Source: an uncultured Chlorobiota bacterium (GTDB lineage Bacteria > Bacteroidota > Bacteroidia > Bacteroidales > JAADGE01). Taken from it: DNA of 10,946 bases. Location of the stretch: the NCBI GenBank assembly GCA_947311125.1, contig CAMZKI010000050.1, positions 1 to 10,946 of the forward strand. Reading direction: 5' to 3'. The notes beneath the pieces were generated by a model. The model saw only the letters and a list, made by a program, of their open reading frames with translations. It was not told the DNA's origin and made no database searches. Position numbers and translations under genes: made by a program. Of this stretch, positions 1 through 6,196 are shown piece by piece (position 1 is the first letter of the stretch; every line of letters begins with the position of its first letter).

Positions 1-197
1 AGATTAAATAACAGAGCATTTTGAATTGTTTTGAAATAATTTCCGCTTACGCTTATTCCCGGCGGCTTATTTATTACGGCTATAAAATCGTCTTCATATA
101 TAACGGCAAGTTTAAGTTTGAAAACTTTTTCTGTTTTGTGTTTATTTTCAAGTAATTCAATAACTTGTCCTTTTTTTATGTGTGTTCCGGTAAGACA
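1..197 (-). pseudogene. Inverted partial copy of the RluA-family synthase N-terminal region
   Basis: Read on the minus strand from 197 to 1, 65 codons are open. They begin CLTGTHIKKGQVIELL and run through AVIYEDDFIAVINKPPG into the same residues as the + strand gene. The TGTHIKKGQ part resembles the end of the S4-like RNA-binding segment that precedes the catalytic domain in RluA-type enzymes, and YEDDFIAVINKPPG is the usual entry into that domain. So this fragment holds the genuine upstream part that the + strand gene lacks. Its own 5' end is cut at the 198/199 junction and its 3' end by the window edge. It is probably not an expressed gene but half of a fold-back artefact, or one orientation of an invertible segment. 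Confidence 0.8.
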
Positions 198-286
198 TAT
201 TTTATAGCCGTAATAAATAAGCCGCCGGGAATAAGCGTAAGCGGAAATTATTTCAAAACAATTCAAAATGCTCTGTTATTTAATCT
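1..286. repeat. Perfect inverted repeat, 88-bp arms around a 110-bp loop
   Basis: Bases 1-88 are the exact reverse complement of 199-286: base p pairs with 287-p throughout, and pairing breaks at 89/198. The loop is 89-198. Both arms encode the same stretch of an RluA-type synthase (around the INKPPG motif), on opposite strands. The left arm is cut by the window edge, so the repeat may extend beyond it. If the loop is flipped, the reading frame runs unbroken from loop into right arm. This is the structure expected of a fold-back chimera or a mis-assembled contig end. A real invertible segment has the same appearance and is the alternative. Confidence 0.95.
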
Positions 287-845
287 GAAAAAAACAAATC
301 TTAAAGACGCATTAGAAATACCTCTGCCTGTTCACAGACTCGACAACCAAACTTCAGGGCTTCTGTTGATTGCCAAAACACGAACGGCAAGAGTAAATCT
401 CGGGAAACAATTTGAAGAAAAAAAAATTCAAAAAAAATACAATGCCGTTGTAATCGGAACACCCGACAAAAAAGGAATAATTAATTTTCCCGTTGACGGA
501 AAAAATGCCCTAACCCGATACGAACTCGTAAAAACCGAAAAATCATTGCGAAACAAATGTCTTTCGCTTATAAACCTATACCCGATTACCGGAAGAACAC
601 ACCAATTACGCATACATTGTAAACAATCCGGATTTCCGATATTAGGCGATAAATTATACAAGGAAGATTTGCCTGTTTTTAAAGGAAAAGGACTTTTTCT
701 TTCTGCAACGGAAATATCGTTTTATCACCCCGAAACAAAAAAGTATATGAACCTCTCAATACCTTACCCTCAAAAATTTGACAAAATAATAGAAAAAGAA
801 AAACAGAGGTATTTTCGAAAAAAAAACAATCAAAACTTTATTTAG
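165..845 (+). CDS. RluA-family pseudouridine synthase, N-terminus disrupted
   Basis: The enzyme isomerises specific uridines to pseudouridine in rRNA or tRNA; the target cannot be read from the sequence. The catalytic domain is clear: INKPPG near residues 17-22, the catalytic aspartate in HRLD (D60) followed by QTSGLLLIAK, and the RTHQLRIH motif at 144-151. The open frame can start at a TTG at 165, but the first twelve residues come from the inverted loop and are antisense to the true N-terminus. Genuine sequence begins at the FIAV residues (201 onward). The real protein should carry some 35 more residues seen on the opposite strand (89-197), plus an S4-like start not present here. The catalytic domain looks intact. 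The 3' end overlaps the converging SUMF1-like gene by 8 bp with no hairpin terminator between them. Family assignment is firm; the start is not. Confidence 0.88.
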   Translation: MSFFYVCSGKTYFIAVINKPPGISVSGNYFKTIQNALLFNLKKTNLKDALEIPLPVHRLDNQTSGLLLIAKTRTARVNLGKQFEEKKIQKKYNAVVIGTPDKKGIINFPVDGKNALTRYELVKTEKSLRNKCLSLINLYPITGRTHQLRIHCKQSGFPILGDKLYKEDLPVFKGKGLFLSATEISFYHPETKKYMNLSIPYPQKFDKIIEKEKQRYFRKKNNQNFI

Positions 846-1695
846 CAGGACAAAAGCCGGCAATATCTTTAGCAATCCTGAATCCTGTAACAGCATTTTG
901 ATTAACGGGCTTTGAAGCTCTTCTGTTGGTAACTCTCAGCATTTCAGGTGTATTATACCAAGACCCGCCCCTATGAACTTTCATTCTGCCGTTTGCGGGT
1001 CCCTGCGGATTTTTATCGGGGCAAATTTTATAATAATTCGTATCATACCAATCCGAACACCATTCAGCTACATTTCCGCTCATATCATATAATTGTAACC
1101 TGTTAGGTTTTTTCGTTCCTGTTCTGTTAGGTCCGGAATCCGAATTATCTCTGAACCAAGCAACCTTATCCGGATTATTACTTCCCGAATACTTGTATTT
1201 CCGAAATATTCTTATAAAAAATGACATTTTGCCGCCTTTTGCCGCATATTCCCACTCCGCCTCCGCAGGTAATCGTCCTCCCGCATATTTACAATAAGCA
1301 TCCGCACCAAACCATGTTACAAAAATCACCGGATAATCCTCATATCCTTTCTCTACAAAATAAACCGAGTCCTTTAAAAATACTCTGCACTTAACATTTT
1401 TATATTTCCCGTCAAGATTAATATATTTTCTTTGTATCTGAACATTAGGTTTAACAGCATTCAGAAAATCGCAATATTCTCTGTTGGTAACCTCATACTT
1501 CCCTATATAAAAATCACTTACAAAAATTTTTCGTTTAGGTTGCTCATCTTCGTCTCCCGACTTATTTCCAAGATAAAATTTACCGCCTTTTACATAAATC
1601 ATATTTTTATCAGAATAAAATTCTTGCGAAAAAGCAGTGTCAGAGATTAAATAAAACGATAATAATAACAATATAAGATTAGTATTTTTTCTCAT
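838..1695 (-). CDS. Secreted SUMF1/formylglycine-generating-enzyme-like protein without catalytic cysteines
   Basis: 285 aa. Residues 1-23 form a Sec signal peptide (basic MRKN, hydrophobic LILLLLSFYLI, cleavage after a small-residue stretch ending AFSQ); there is no lipobox cysteine. The rest is a FGE-sulfatase (SUMF1) fold: VKGGKFYLGN at 35-44, a YEVTNREYCDF motif, GRLPAEAEWEYAA at 140-152, DMSGNVAEW at 204-212, RGGSW at 242-246 and a terminal GFR. True formylglycine-generating enzymes have a reactive cysteine pair just after the GGS motif. Here that stretch (243-270) has none, so sulfatase activation is unlikely. Cysteine-free SUMF1-fold proteins such as GldJ and GldK are structural or accessory surface proteins in Bacteroidota, but this one is shorter and not a lipoprotein. 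Likely periplasmic or exported; specific role unknown. It is divergent from the dehydrogenase gene. Confidence 0.85.
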   Translation of the reverse strand: MRKNTNLILLLLSFYLISDTAFSQEFYSDKNMIYVKGGKFYLGNKSGDEDEQPKRKIFVSDFYIGKYEVTNREYCDFLNAVKPNVQIQRKYINLDGKYKNVKCRVFLKDSVYFVEKGYEDYPVIFVTWFGADAYCKYAGGRLPAEAEWEYAAKGGKMSFFIRIFRKYKYSGSNNPDKVAWFRDNSDSGPNRTGTKKPNRLQLYDMSGNVAEWCSDWYDTNYYKICPDKNPQGPANGRMKVHRGGSWYNTPEMLRVTNRRASKPVNQNAVTGFRIAKDIAGFCPAK

Positions 1696-1721
1696 TTTTT
1701 TCCGGTTAAACAGGATTTAAG

Positions 1722-1729
1722 TATGTTTG
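1722..1729 (+). promoter_or_regulatory. Candidate -7 box (TATGTTTG) for the dehydrogenase-rlmL unit
   Basis: TATGTTTG fits TAnnTTTG and sits 26 bp before the ATG at 1756, implying a short leader of about 20 nt. A -33 TTTG is not seen at the expected distance. Confidence 0.4.
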
Positions 1730-1731
1730 CA

Positions 1732-1739
1732 CAAAATTA
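1732..1739 (-). promoter_or_regulatory. Candidate -7 box (TAATTTTG) for the SUMF1-like gene
   Basis: On the minus strand TAATTTTG matches the Bacteroidota TAnnTTTG box and would give a leader of about 30 nt before the ATG at 1695. No convincing -33 TTTG is visible. It lies three bases from the opposing box at 1722-1729. Confidence 0.35.
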
Positions 1740-1755
1740 ATCAATAAACTAAGAA

Positions 1756-2550
1756 ATGTATTATAAGGATAAAGTTATTTGGATTACGGGAGCATCGTCG
1801 GGCATAGGAGAGGCAACAGCTTATGCTTTCAACAACGAAAAAGCGAAGCTTATTATTTCGTCTCACGAAGAAACAGAATTAGAACGAGTAAAAAATAACT
1901 GCAAATATAAGCCTGAAGAAATTTTTATTTTGCCGTTTAATTTGCTCGAACACGATAAAATACCGAATTTGGCAGAAACCGTCATAAAAAAATTCGGAAA
2001 AATAGACATATTGTTTAATGCCGGCGGAGTAAGTCAGAGATCTTTGGCAAAAGATACCGATATTAAAGTTGATAAAAGAATAATGGATATTAACTATTTC
2101 GGAACCGTAATTCTGACAAAAGCTGTTTTACCGTATATGATTAAGAACAAATCGGGACATATTGCAGTAATGAGCAGCCTTGCCGGAAAGTTTGAAATTC
2201 CGCTTCGTTCGGCTTATGCCGCATCAAAACATGCTTTACACGGCTTTTTTGATACCTTAAGAGCCGAAGTTTACAACTATAATATAGGAATTACCCTGTT
2301 TTGCCCTTCATATGTAAGAACAAAAATTGCCGTAAACGCTCTCACAAAAGACGGAACACCTCAAAATTATAACGACCCCGGAGCCGAAAAAGGAATTCCT
2401 CCGGAAGTTTTTGCAAAAAGAGCTTTAAAGTCAATTAAAAAAGGTAAAAGAGAAGATATATTCGGAGGTAAAGAAATTTTAGGTGTATATTTAAAACGTT
2501 TTTTTCCCGGATTGTTTTCAAAAATTATAAGAAAACAGGATGTCAGATAA
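1756..2550 (+). CDS. Short-chain dehydrogenase/reductase (classical SDR)
   Basis: 264 aa NAD(P)-dependent oxidoreductase with a Rossmann fold. The cofactor-binding glycine motif TGASSGIG is at residues 11-18, the structural NAGG at 88-91, and the catalytic set is N113, S141, Y154 and K158 (YAASK). The pattern and length fit the classical SDR family; the C-terminal basic extension (LKRFFPGLFSKIIRKQ) recalls DHRS7-type members, but that is only a resemblance. Substrate cannot be deduced; lipid, steroid-like or sugar-derived alcohols are all possible. The ATG at 1756 is the first start and places the first beta strand normally. The gene overlaps the next one by 11 bp, so the two are probably translated from one message, though no functional link between a dehydrogenase and an rRNA methyltransferase is obvious. 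Confidence 0.93.
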   Translation: MYYKDKVIWITGASSGIGEATAYAFNNEKAKLIISSHEETELERVKNNCKYKPEEIFILPFNLLEHDKIPNLAETVIKKFGKIDILFNAGGVSQRSLAKDTDIKVDKRIMDINYFGTVILTKAVLPYMIKNKSGHIAVMSSLAGKFEIPLRSAYAASKHALHGFFDTLRAEVYNYNIGITLFCPSYVRTKIAVNALTKDGTPQNYNDPGAEKGIPPEVFAKRALKSIKKGKREDIFGGKEILGVYLKRFFPGLFSKIIRKQDVR

Positions 2551-3676
2551 CAAAATATACGATTTTACGGCAAAAACTTTTCACGGTTTAGAAAAAATAC
2601 TTGCATCAGAATTAAAAAAAATCGGAGCTTCCGAAATAAAAACCGGCAGAAGAGCCGTAAGTTTCCAAGGTAATAAAGAAACTATGTATCGTGCTAATTA
2701 TGAGATAAGAACAGCACTAAACATATTGCAAAAAATTACCTATTTTAAAGCAAACTCTTCCGAAGAACTTTATAACAAGACAAAAAATATAAATTGGAAC
2801 AATTATATTAACATAAACGACACTTTTTCTATAGACAAAACCGTTTATTCCGACATACATAAACATTCGCAGTTCGCAGCCCTTAAAACAAAAGATGCAA
2901 TTGCCGATTTTTTTACCGAAAATTTCAAAAAGCGACCTTCCGTAAATATTAAAAATCCGGATAAAAAGATTAACCTGCACATAAGCGGAAACAAATGCAC
3001 AATTTCAATTGACACATCCGGCGATTCACTTTTTAAAAGAGGATACCGAACAGCAAAAGGTCAGGCACCTCTCAACGAGGTTCTTGCTGCAGGCATTGTT
3101 ATGCTTTCTGATTATAAAGACATTGAATATTTCTTTGATCCTATGTGCGGTTCAGGAACAATATTAATCGAAGCCGCAAGAATTTTCATGAATGTACCTC
3201 CCCTTTACGGAAGAAAAAAATTCGGTTTTCATAAATTTCCCGACTATGATTATCAATTATGGAATAAAGTAAAAAGAAATGCCGACAAAAAAATAAATAA
3301 AGATATTCAAATAAAAATTATAGGCACTGACATTGACCCGGAACTTGTAAAAATTGCTCTTAAAAATATCTCGGAAGCCGGTCTGCGACACCATATTACA
3401 GTGCATAACAAAGATTTCTTGAATACAAAATTTGAGAATAAAAACGGACTTATAATTACCAATCCTCCCTACGATGAAAGGATAAAATCATCAGATATCA
3501 ACAAATTATACAAAGAAACCGGAGATACTCTTAAAAAAGGATATAAAAACTGGTCAGCATATATTTTCTCCGGAAATCTCAACGCCGTGAAACATTTCGG
3601 ACTAAAACCTTCTCAAAAATTAGAACTTTACAACGGAAAAATAGAGTGCAGACTTATAAAATACGATATTTTTTAA
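2540..3676 (+). CDS. rlmL: THUMP-domain class I RNA methyltransferase, RlmL type (23S rRNA guanine-N2)
   Basis: 378 aa. An N-terminal ferredoxin-like/THUMP RNA-binding region spans roughly residues 5-160. The Rossmann methyltransferase domain follows: QAPLNEVLAAG at 175-185, SAM-binding DPMCGSGT at 200-207, acidic GTDIDPE at 262-268, and the catalytic NPPY at 308-311, typical of N2-guanine methylation. The size fits the single-domain RlmL/YpsC proteins of Bacteroidota and Firmicutes; it lacks the second (RlmK) methyltransferase half of the E. coli RlmKL fusion. The expected product is m2G at position 2445 of 23S rRNA (E. coli numbering). The start lies inside the dehydrogenase gene (11-bp overlap). 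Other THUMP methyltransferases such as tRNA-specific TrmN/Trm14 are related, so the exact target is by family resemblance. Confidence 0.9.
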   Translation: MSDNKIYDFTAKTFHGLEKILASELKKIGASEIKTGRRAVSFQGNKETMYRANYEIRTALNILQKITYFKANSSEELYNKTKNINWNNYININDTFSIDKTVYSDIHKHSQFAALKTKDAIADFFTENFKKRPSVNIKNPDKKINLHISGNKCTISIDTSGDSLFKRGYRTAKGQAPLNEVLAAGIVMLSDYKDIEYFFDPMCGSGTILIEAARIFMNVPPLYGRKKFGFHKFPDYDYQLWNKVKRNADKKINKDIQIKIIGTDIDPELVKIALKNISEAGLRHHITVHNKDFLNTKFENKNGLIITNPPYDERIKSSDINKLYKETGDTLKKGYKNWSAYIFSGNLNAVKHFGLKPSQKLELYNGKIECRLIKYDIF

Positions 3677-3694
3677 AAAATCAAGATTATTTTT

Positions 3695-3702
3695 TATATT
3701 TG
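3695..3702 (+). promoter_or_regulatory. Candidate -7 box (TATATTTG) for siaB
   Basis: TATATTTG fits TAnnTTTG and sits 30 bp upstream of the siaB ATG, giving a leader of about 25 nt. The surroundings are almost pure A/T; no -33 TTTG is clear. Nothing resembling a terminator separates rlmL from siaB, so read-through is also possible. Confidence 0.45.
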
Positions 3703-3732
3703 TTTTTTAATTTTAAAACCTAAAGCGAATTC

Positions 3733-4293
3733 ATGTCATTTGATTTATTACAGTGGTACAGAAAAAATACCGAAAATGATGTTTTGGTATCTTATCTCGG
3801 CTCTGTATCTGAAGATGTAATAAGTTCGTTGTTAGATAAACTTGAAGATGTTTTAGAAAAAAAAAATATTGACTTAAAAACATTAAAAAAAATATATCAT
3901 ATTTCGGTTGAAGCTCTTCAAAATTTATATCATCATTCTGATGCTCCTAAAATACCGAAAAACAAATCTGCAATTGAAAAAAATGTCGTATTTATTTTAA
4001 AAAAAATTAAAGACAGCGAAAATAAATGTAGATACTATGTAATTACCGGAAATTTTATCAATAAATCGAACACAAGAGTATTGAAAGAACGCATTGATCA
4101 ATTAAATTTTCTTTCTAAAGACGAAATTAAGATATTATATAAATTAATTCTAAACAATGACCAATTTTCCGAAAAAGGCGGAGGCGGTTTGGGAATGATT
4201 GACTTAGTGAAGCGTTCGGGGAATAATTTAACTTACAATTTTTATAATTTTGACAGCAATTACATTTTTTTCACATTAAGAATTGCAATTTAG
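3733..4293 (+). CDS. siaB: SiaB-like protein kinase (GHKL ATPase fold)
   Basis: 186 aa, no signal peptide or membrane segment, so cytoplasmic. It resembles the SiaB family (DUF6272), small kinases with a histidine-kinase-like ATPase fold that phosphorylate a serine/threonine on the partner SiaC. Visible hallmarks are an N-box-like segment (SVEALQNLYHHSDAP, residues 58-72, with E60 and N64), and a glycine-rich ATP-lid or G-box (GGGGLGMIDLVKRS, 149-162) followed by the last beta strands. The next gene encodes a SiaC homologue, which strongly supports the call. In Pseudomonas aeruginosa the pair works with a PP2C-type phosphatase (SiaA) and a diguanylate cyclase (SiaD); neither is in this window. 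A ten-A run at 3857-3866 lies inside the coding region. The family call rests on motif recall and neighbourhood, not a search. Confidence 0.85.
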   Translation: MSFDLLQWYRKNTENDVLVSYLGSVSEDVISSLLDKLEDVLEKKNIDLKTLKKIYHISVEALQNLYHHSDAPKIPKNKSAIEKNVVFILKKIKDSENKCRYYVITGNFINKSNTRVLKERIDQLNFLSKDEIKILYKLILNNDQFSEKGGGGLGMIDLVKRSGNNLTYNFYNFDSNYIFFTLRIAI

Positions 4294-4313
4294 AAATATG
4301 ATTATTAAATTTG
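4283..4313 (+). promoter_or_regulatory. Candidate promoter between siaB and siaC
   Basis: TAAATTTG at 4306-4313 matches the -7 box, with a TTG at 4283-4285 twenty bases upstream, close to the Bacteroidota spacing. It overlaps the end of siaB and would give siaC a start of its own, about 20-25 nt before its ATG. Confidence 0.35.
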
Positions 4314-4343
4314 TCAATTAAGAAAAACAATTAAACATCGAAT

Positions 4344-4724
4344 ATGGAGTCTATAAGAATTGAAAAAACACGAAAAACACCTGATGTTACTTTTAATGCC
4401 GATACAGGAAAAATACAAATAGAAGGAAAATCAATACCCGAAAATTCAATAGAGTTTTATAAACCTTTGGTAGATTGGCTTGAAGAATACGGTAAAAATC
4501 CTCAAGAAAACACAGAAGTAAATATTAAATTAGAATACTTTAACACAAGTTCTTCAAAATGCATATTAGACGTTTTTAAAAAATTGGAAACAATTTATAA
4601 AAACGGTAATAATGTCGTTATAAACTGGTATTACGAAGAAGATGACGAAGATATGCTGGAAGCCGGCGAAGATTATCAGTCTATTTTAAAAATCCCTTTC
4701 AAAATGATTGAAATGGAAGAATAA
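4344..4724 (+). CDS. siaC: SiaC family regulatory phosphoprotein (DUF1987)
   Basis: 126 aa soluble protein. It shows the SiaC/DUF1987 pattern: KTPDVTFNADTGKIQIEGKS near the start (11-30), SIPENSIEFYKPLVDWLEEY (30-49), and LEYFNTSSSKCILDVFKKLE (63-82), with an acidic tail (EEDDEDMLEAGEDY). Thr68 in NTSS falls exactly at the residue number known to be phosphorylated in P. aeruginosa SiaC, where the unphosphorylated form binds and activates the diguanylate cyclase SiaD. Here the kinase gene lies 50 bp upstream; the effector that SiaC binds is not visible and need not be a diguanylate cyclase. The gene is the last of its unit, followed after 21 bp by a hairpin terminator. Confidence 0.9.
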   Translation: MESIRIEKTRKTPDVTFNADTGKIQIEGKSIPENSIEFYKPLVDWLEEYGKNPQENTEVNIKLEYFNTSSSKCILDVFKKLETIYKNGNNVVINWYYEEDDEDMLEAGEDYQSILKIPFKMIEMEE

Positions 4725-4745
4725 GTTTGTAAGCAAATTACAAAG

Positions 4746-4785
4746 AAAAGCGAGAATTTGTTTTTTAACGATTTCTCGCTTTTTT
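4746..4785. terminator. Rho-independent terminator shared by siaC and rodA
   Basis: An 11-bp perfect stem pairs AAAAGCGAGAA (4746-4756) with 4773-4783 around a 16-nt loop. It is followed by a T run on the + strand (4780-4785) and a short T run on the minus strand. It sits between two converging genes; the rodA stop codon (4784-4786) lies in its tail, so it probably works in both directions, best for siaC. Confidence 0.85.
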
Positions 4786-6196
4786 ATGAAAACAAGATAT
4801 CCCTTTCGGCATCCAAACGTAAAAAAATAAATAAAAATATAGAAAAAGCAAACAGAGAAGAACCGCCGTAACTGAAAAAAGGCAGCGGTATTCCTATAAC
4901 AGGTGCCAAACCTATTGTCATTGCAATATTAACGGCATAATGAAAAAACAAGACAGATGCCAAAGAATATCCGAGAATTTGAGAATATAGGGATTTTTGT
5001 CTTTCTGCAATTTTAATTATCCTTAAAAGCAATATCGTAAACAAAACAATAACCCCGGCAGTCCCTATAAAACCCCACTCCTCTCCTACCGTGCAAAAAA
5101 TAAAATCTGTATCCTGCTCAGGAACAAAATTAAATTTTGTCTGCGTTCCTTTAAGGTATCCTTTCCCCGACAAGCCTCCGGAGCCTATGGCTATTTTTGC
5201 CTGATTAACATTATATCCGACACCCGTAATATCTTTCTCTATTCCGAACAGAACATTTATGCGCGTTCTTTGATGTTCTTTTAAAACTTCATAAAAAACA
5301 TAATCAACAGAATATGCCGAGCCGATATAAAACAACAGTAAAACCGGAATAAAAAAACGCTTAAAATTTGCATTTCTGAAAGATTTCACAATTTCGATAA
5401 ATGAAACAATTATGACAGAAACCGTCAGAACAATATGAAACGGAATATTTTTTCGCATAAATACAACAAACATCAACCCTGCCGAAATCAATAAAATTAA
5501 ATAAAAAAAATAAGACAGCACTTCTCTCCTGCTTCCTCCGAGTAATCTGAAGACAAAGAAAGTTCCTGTAATCAATATAATAAAAAGTATATTTAGGCTT
5601 ACAAAAAATACAGAAATAAAAACAAGAATTTCTATAAAAATTATTACCAAAAAATACAACGGTAAGCCCCTGCGATAAACCACAAAAATAAATGAAGAGA
5701 AAACTAATGCCGAACCGGCATCACCTTGCAGCAAAATAAGCAAAGCCGGAAAAATTATTATTGCCGAAAGTATTAAAAAGTCTTTAAAATTTGACATTAA
5801 CTTAAAATTGTCTCTGCCGGCAAATTTAGCAATTGCAAGAGCAGTTGCTAATTTTGCAAATTCTGCCGGTTGCAACTTAAAACTTCCTATTACGAACCAC
5901 GAACGAGACCCTCCCGTTTTATCTCCTACAATTAATACTAAAAGCAGCAACAATATTACAAGCCCGTAAATATAATATGAGACGGAAGGTATTATGTGTC
6001 CGTCTAAAAAAAATATTCCTGCAATAAACAACAGATTTATAAATATCATTATCAGTTGCTTGCCGTATCTTGAAGAAAAACTGAAATCACTTCCGTCGTA
6101 CGATGAAGAATAAATACTCATCCAGCCGGCAGCAACAAGCAAAAAATATACAAGCAAAGTAATAAGGTCTGTATTTTGAATTAATTTAGATTTCAT
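4784..6196 (-). CDS. rodA: RodA, SEDS-family peptidoglycan glycosyltransferase
   Basis: 470 aa integral membrane protein that polymerises lipid II into glycan strands during lateral wall growth, paired with the transpeptidase PBP2 encoded just upstream. SEDS hallmarks: GGSRSW (95-100), LQPAEFAKL (108-116), LQGDAGSAL (156-163), the extracellular-loop segment IEKDITGVGYNVNQAKIAIGSGG (319-341) whose D322 aligns with the essential aspartate of RodA, FVPEQDTDFIF (357-367) and PLPFFSYGGSS near the C-terminus. About ten membrane segments are evident. It is about 100 residues longer than E. coli RodA, from extra hydrophobic material around 180-300, which I believe is usual in Bacteroidota. Its ATG overlaps the mrdA stop (ATGA). 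FtsW is the alternative SEDS paralogue, but linkage to PBP2 and MreD favours RodA. Confidence 0.95.
   Translation of the reverse strand: MKSKLIQNTDLITLLVYFLLVAAGWMSIYSSSYDGSDFSFSSRYGKQLIMIFINLLFIAGIFFLDGHIIPSVSYYIYGLVILLLLLVLIVGDKTGGSRSWFVIGSFKLQPAEFAKLATALAIAKFAGRDNFKLMSNFKDFLILSAIIIFPALLILLQGDAGSALVFSSFIFVVYRRGLPLYFLVIIFIEILVFISVFFVSLNILFIILITGTFFVFRLLGGSRREVLSYFFYLILLISAGLMFVVFMRKNIPFHIVLTVSVIIVSFIEIVKSFRNANFKRFFIPVLLLFYIGSAYSVDYVFYEVLKEHQRTRINVLFGIEKDITGVGYNVNQAKIAIGSGGLSGKGYLKGTQTKFNFVPEQDTDFIFCTVGEEWGFIGTAGVIVLFTILLLRIIKIAERQKSLYSQILGYSLASVLFFHYAVNIAMTIGLAPVIGIPLPFFSYGGSSLFAFSIFLFIFLRLDAERDILFS

Noticed and set aside
1..286. Insertion sequence or integron-type element at the left edge
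   Set aside because: The repeat arms and loop are coding sequence of the neighbouring gene; no transposase, terminal motif or target duplication is seen.
428..661. Minus-strand open frame of 77 codons
   Set aside because: It lies wholly antisense to the well-supported synthase catalytic domain and has no recognisable motif.
1432..1650. Plus-strand open frame of 72 codons
   Set aside because: It is antisense to the SUMF1-like gene, which has a clear signal peptide and family motifs.
2717..2980. Minus-strand open frame of 87 codons
   Set aside because: It is antisense to the THUMP region of the rlmL gene, with low-complexity composition typical of a shadow frame.
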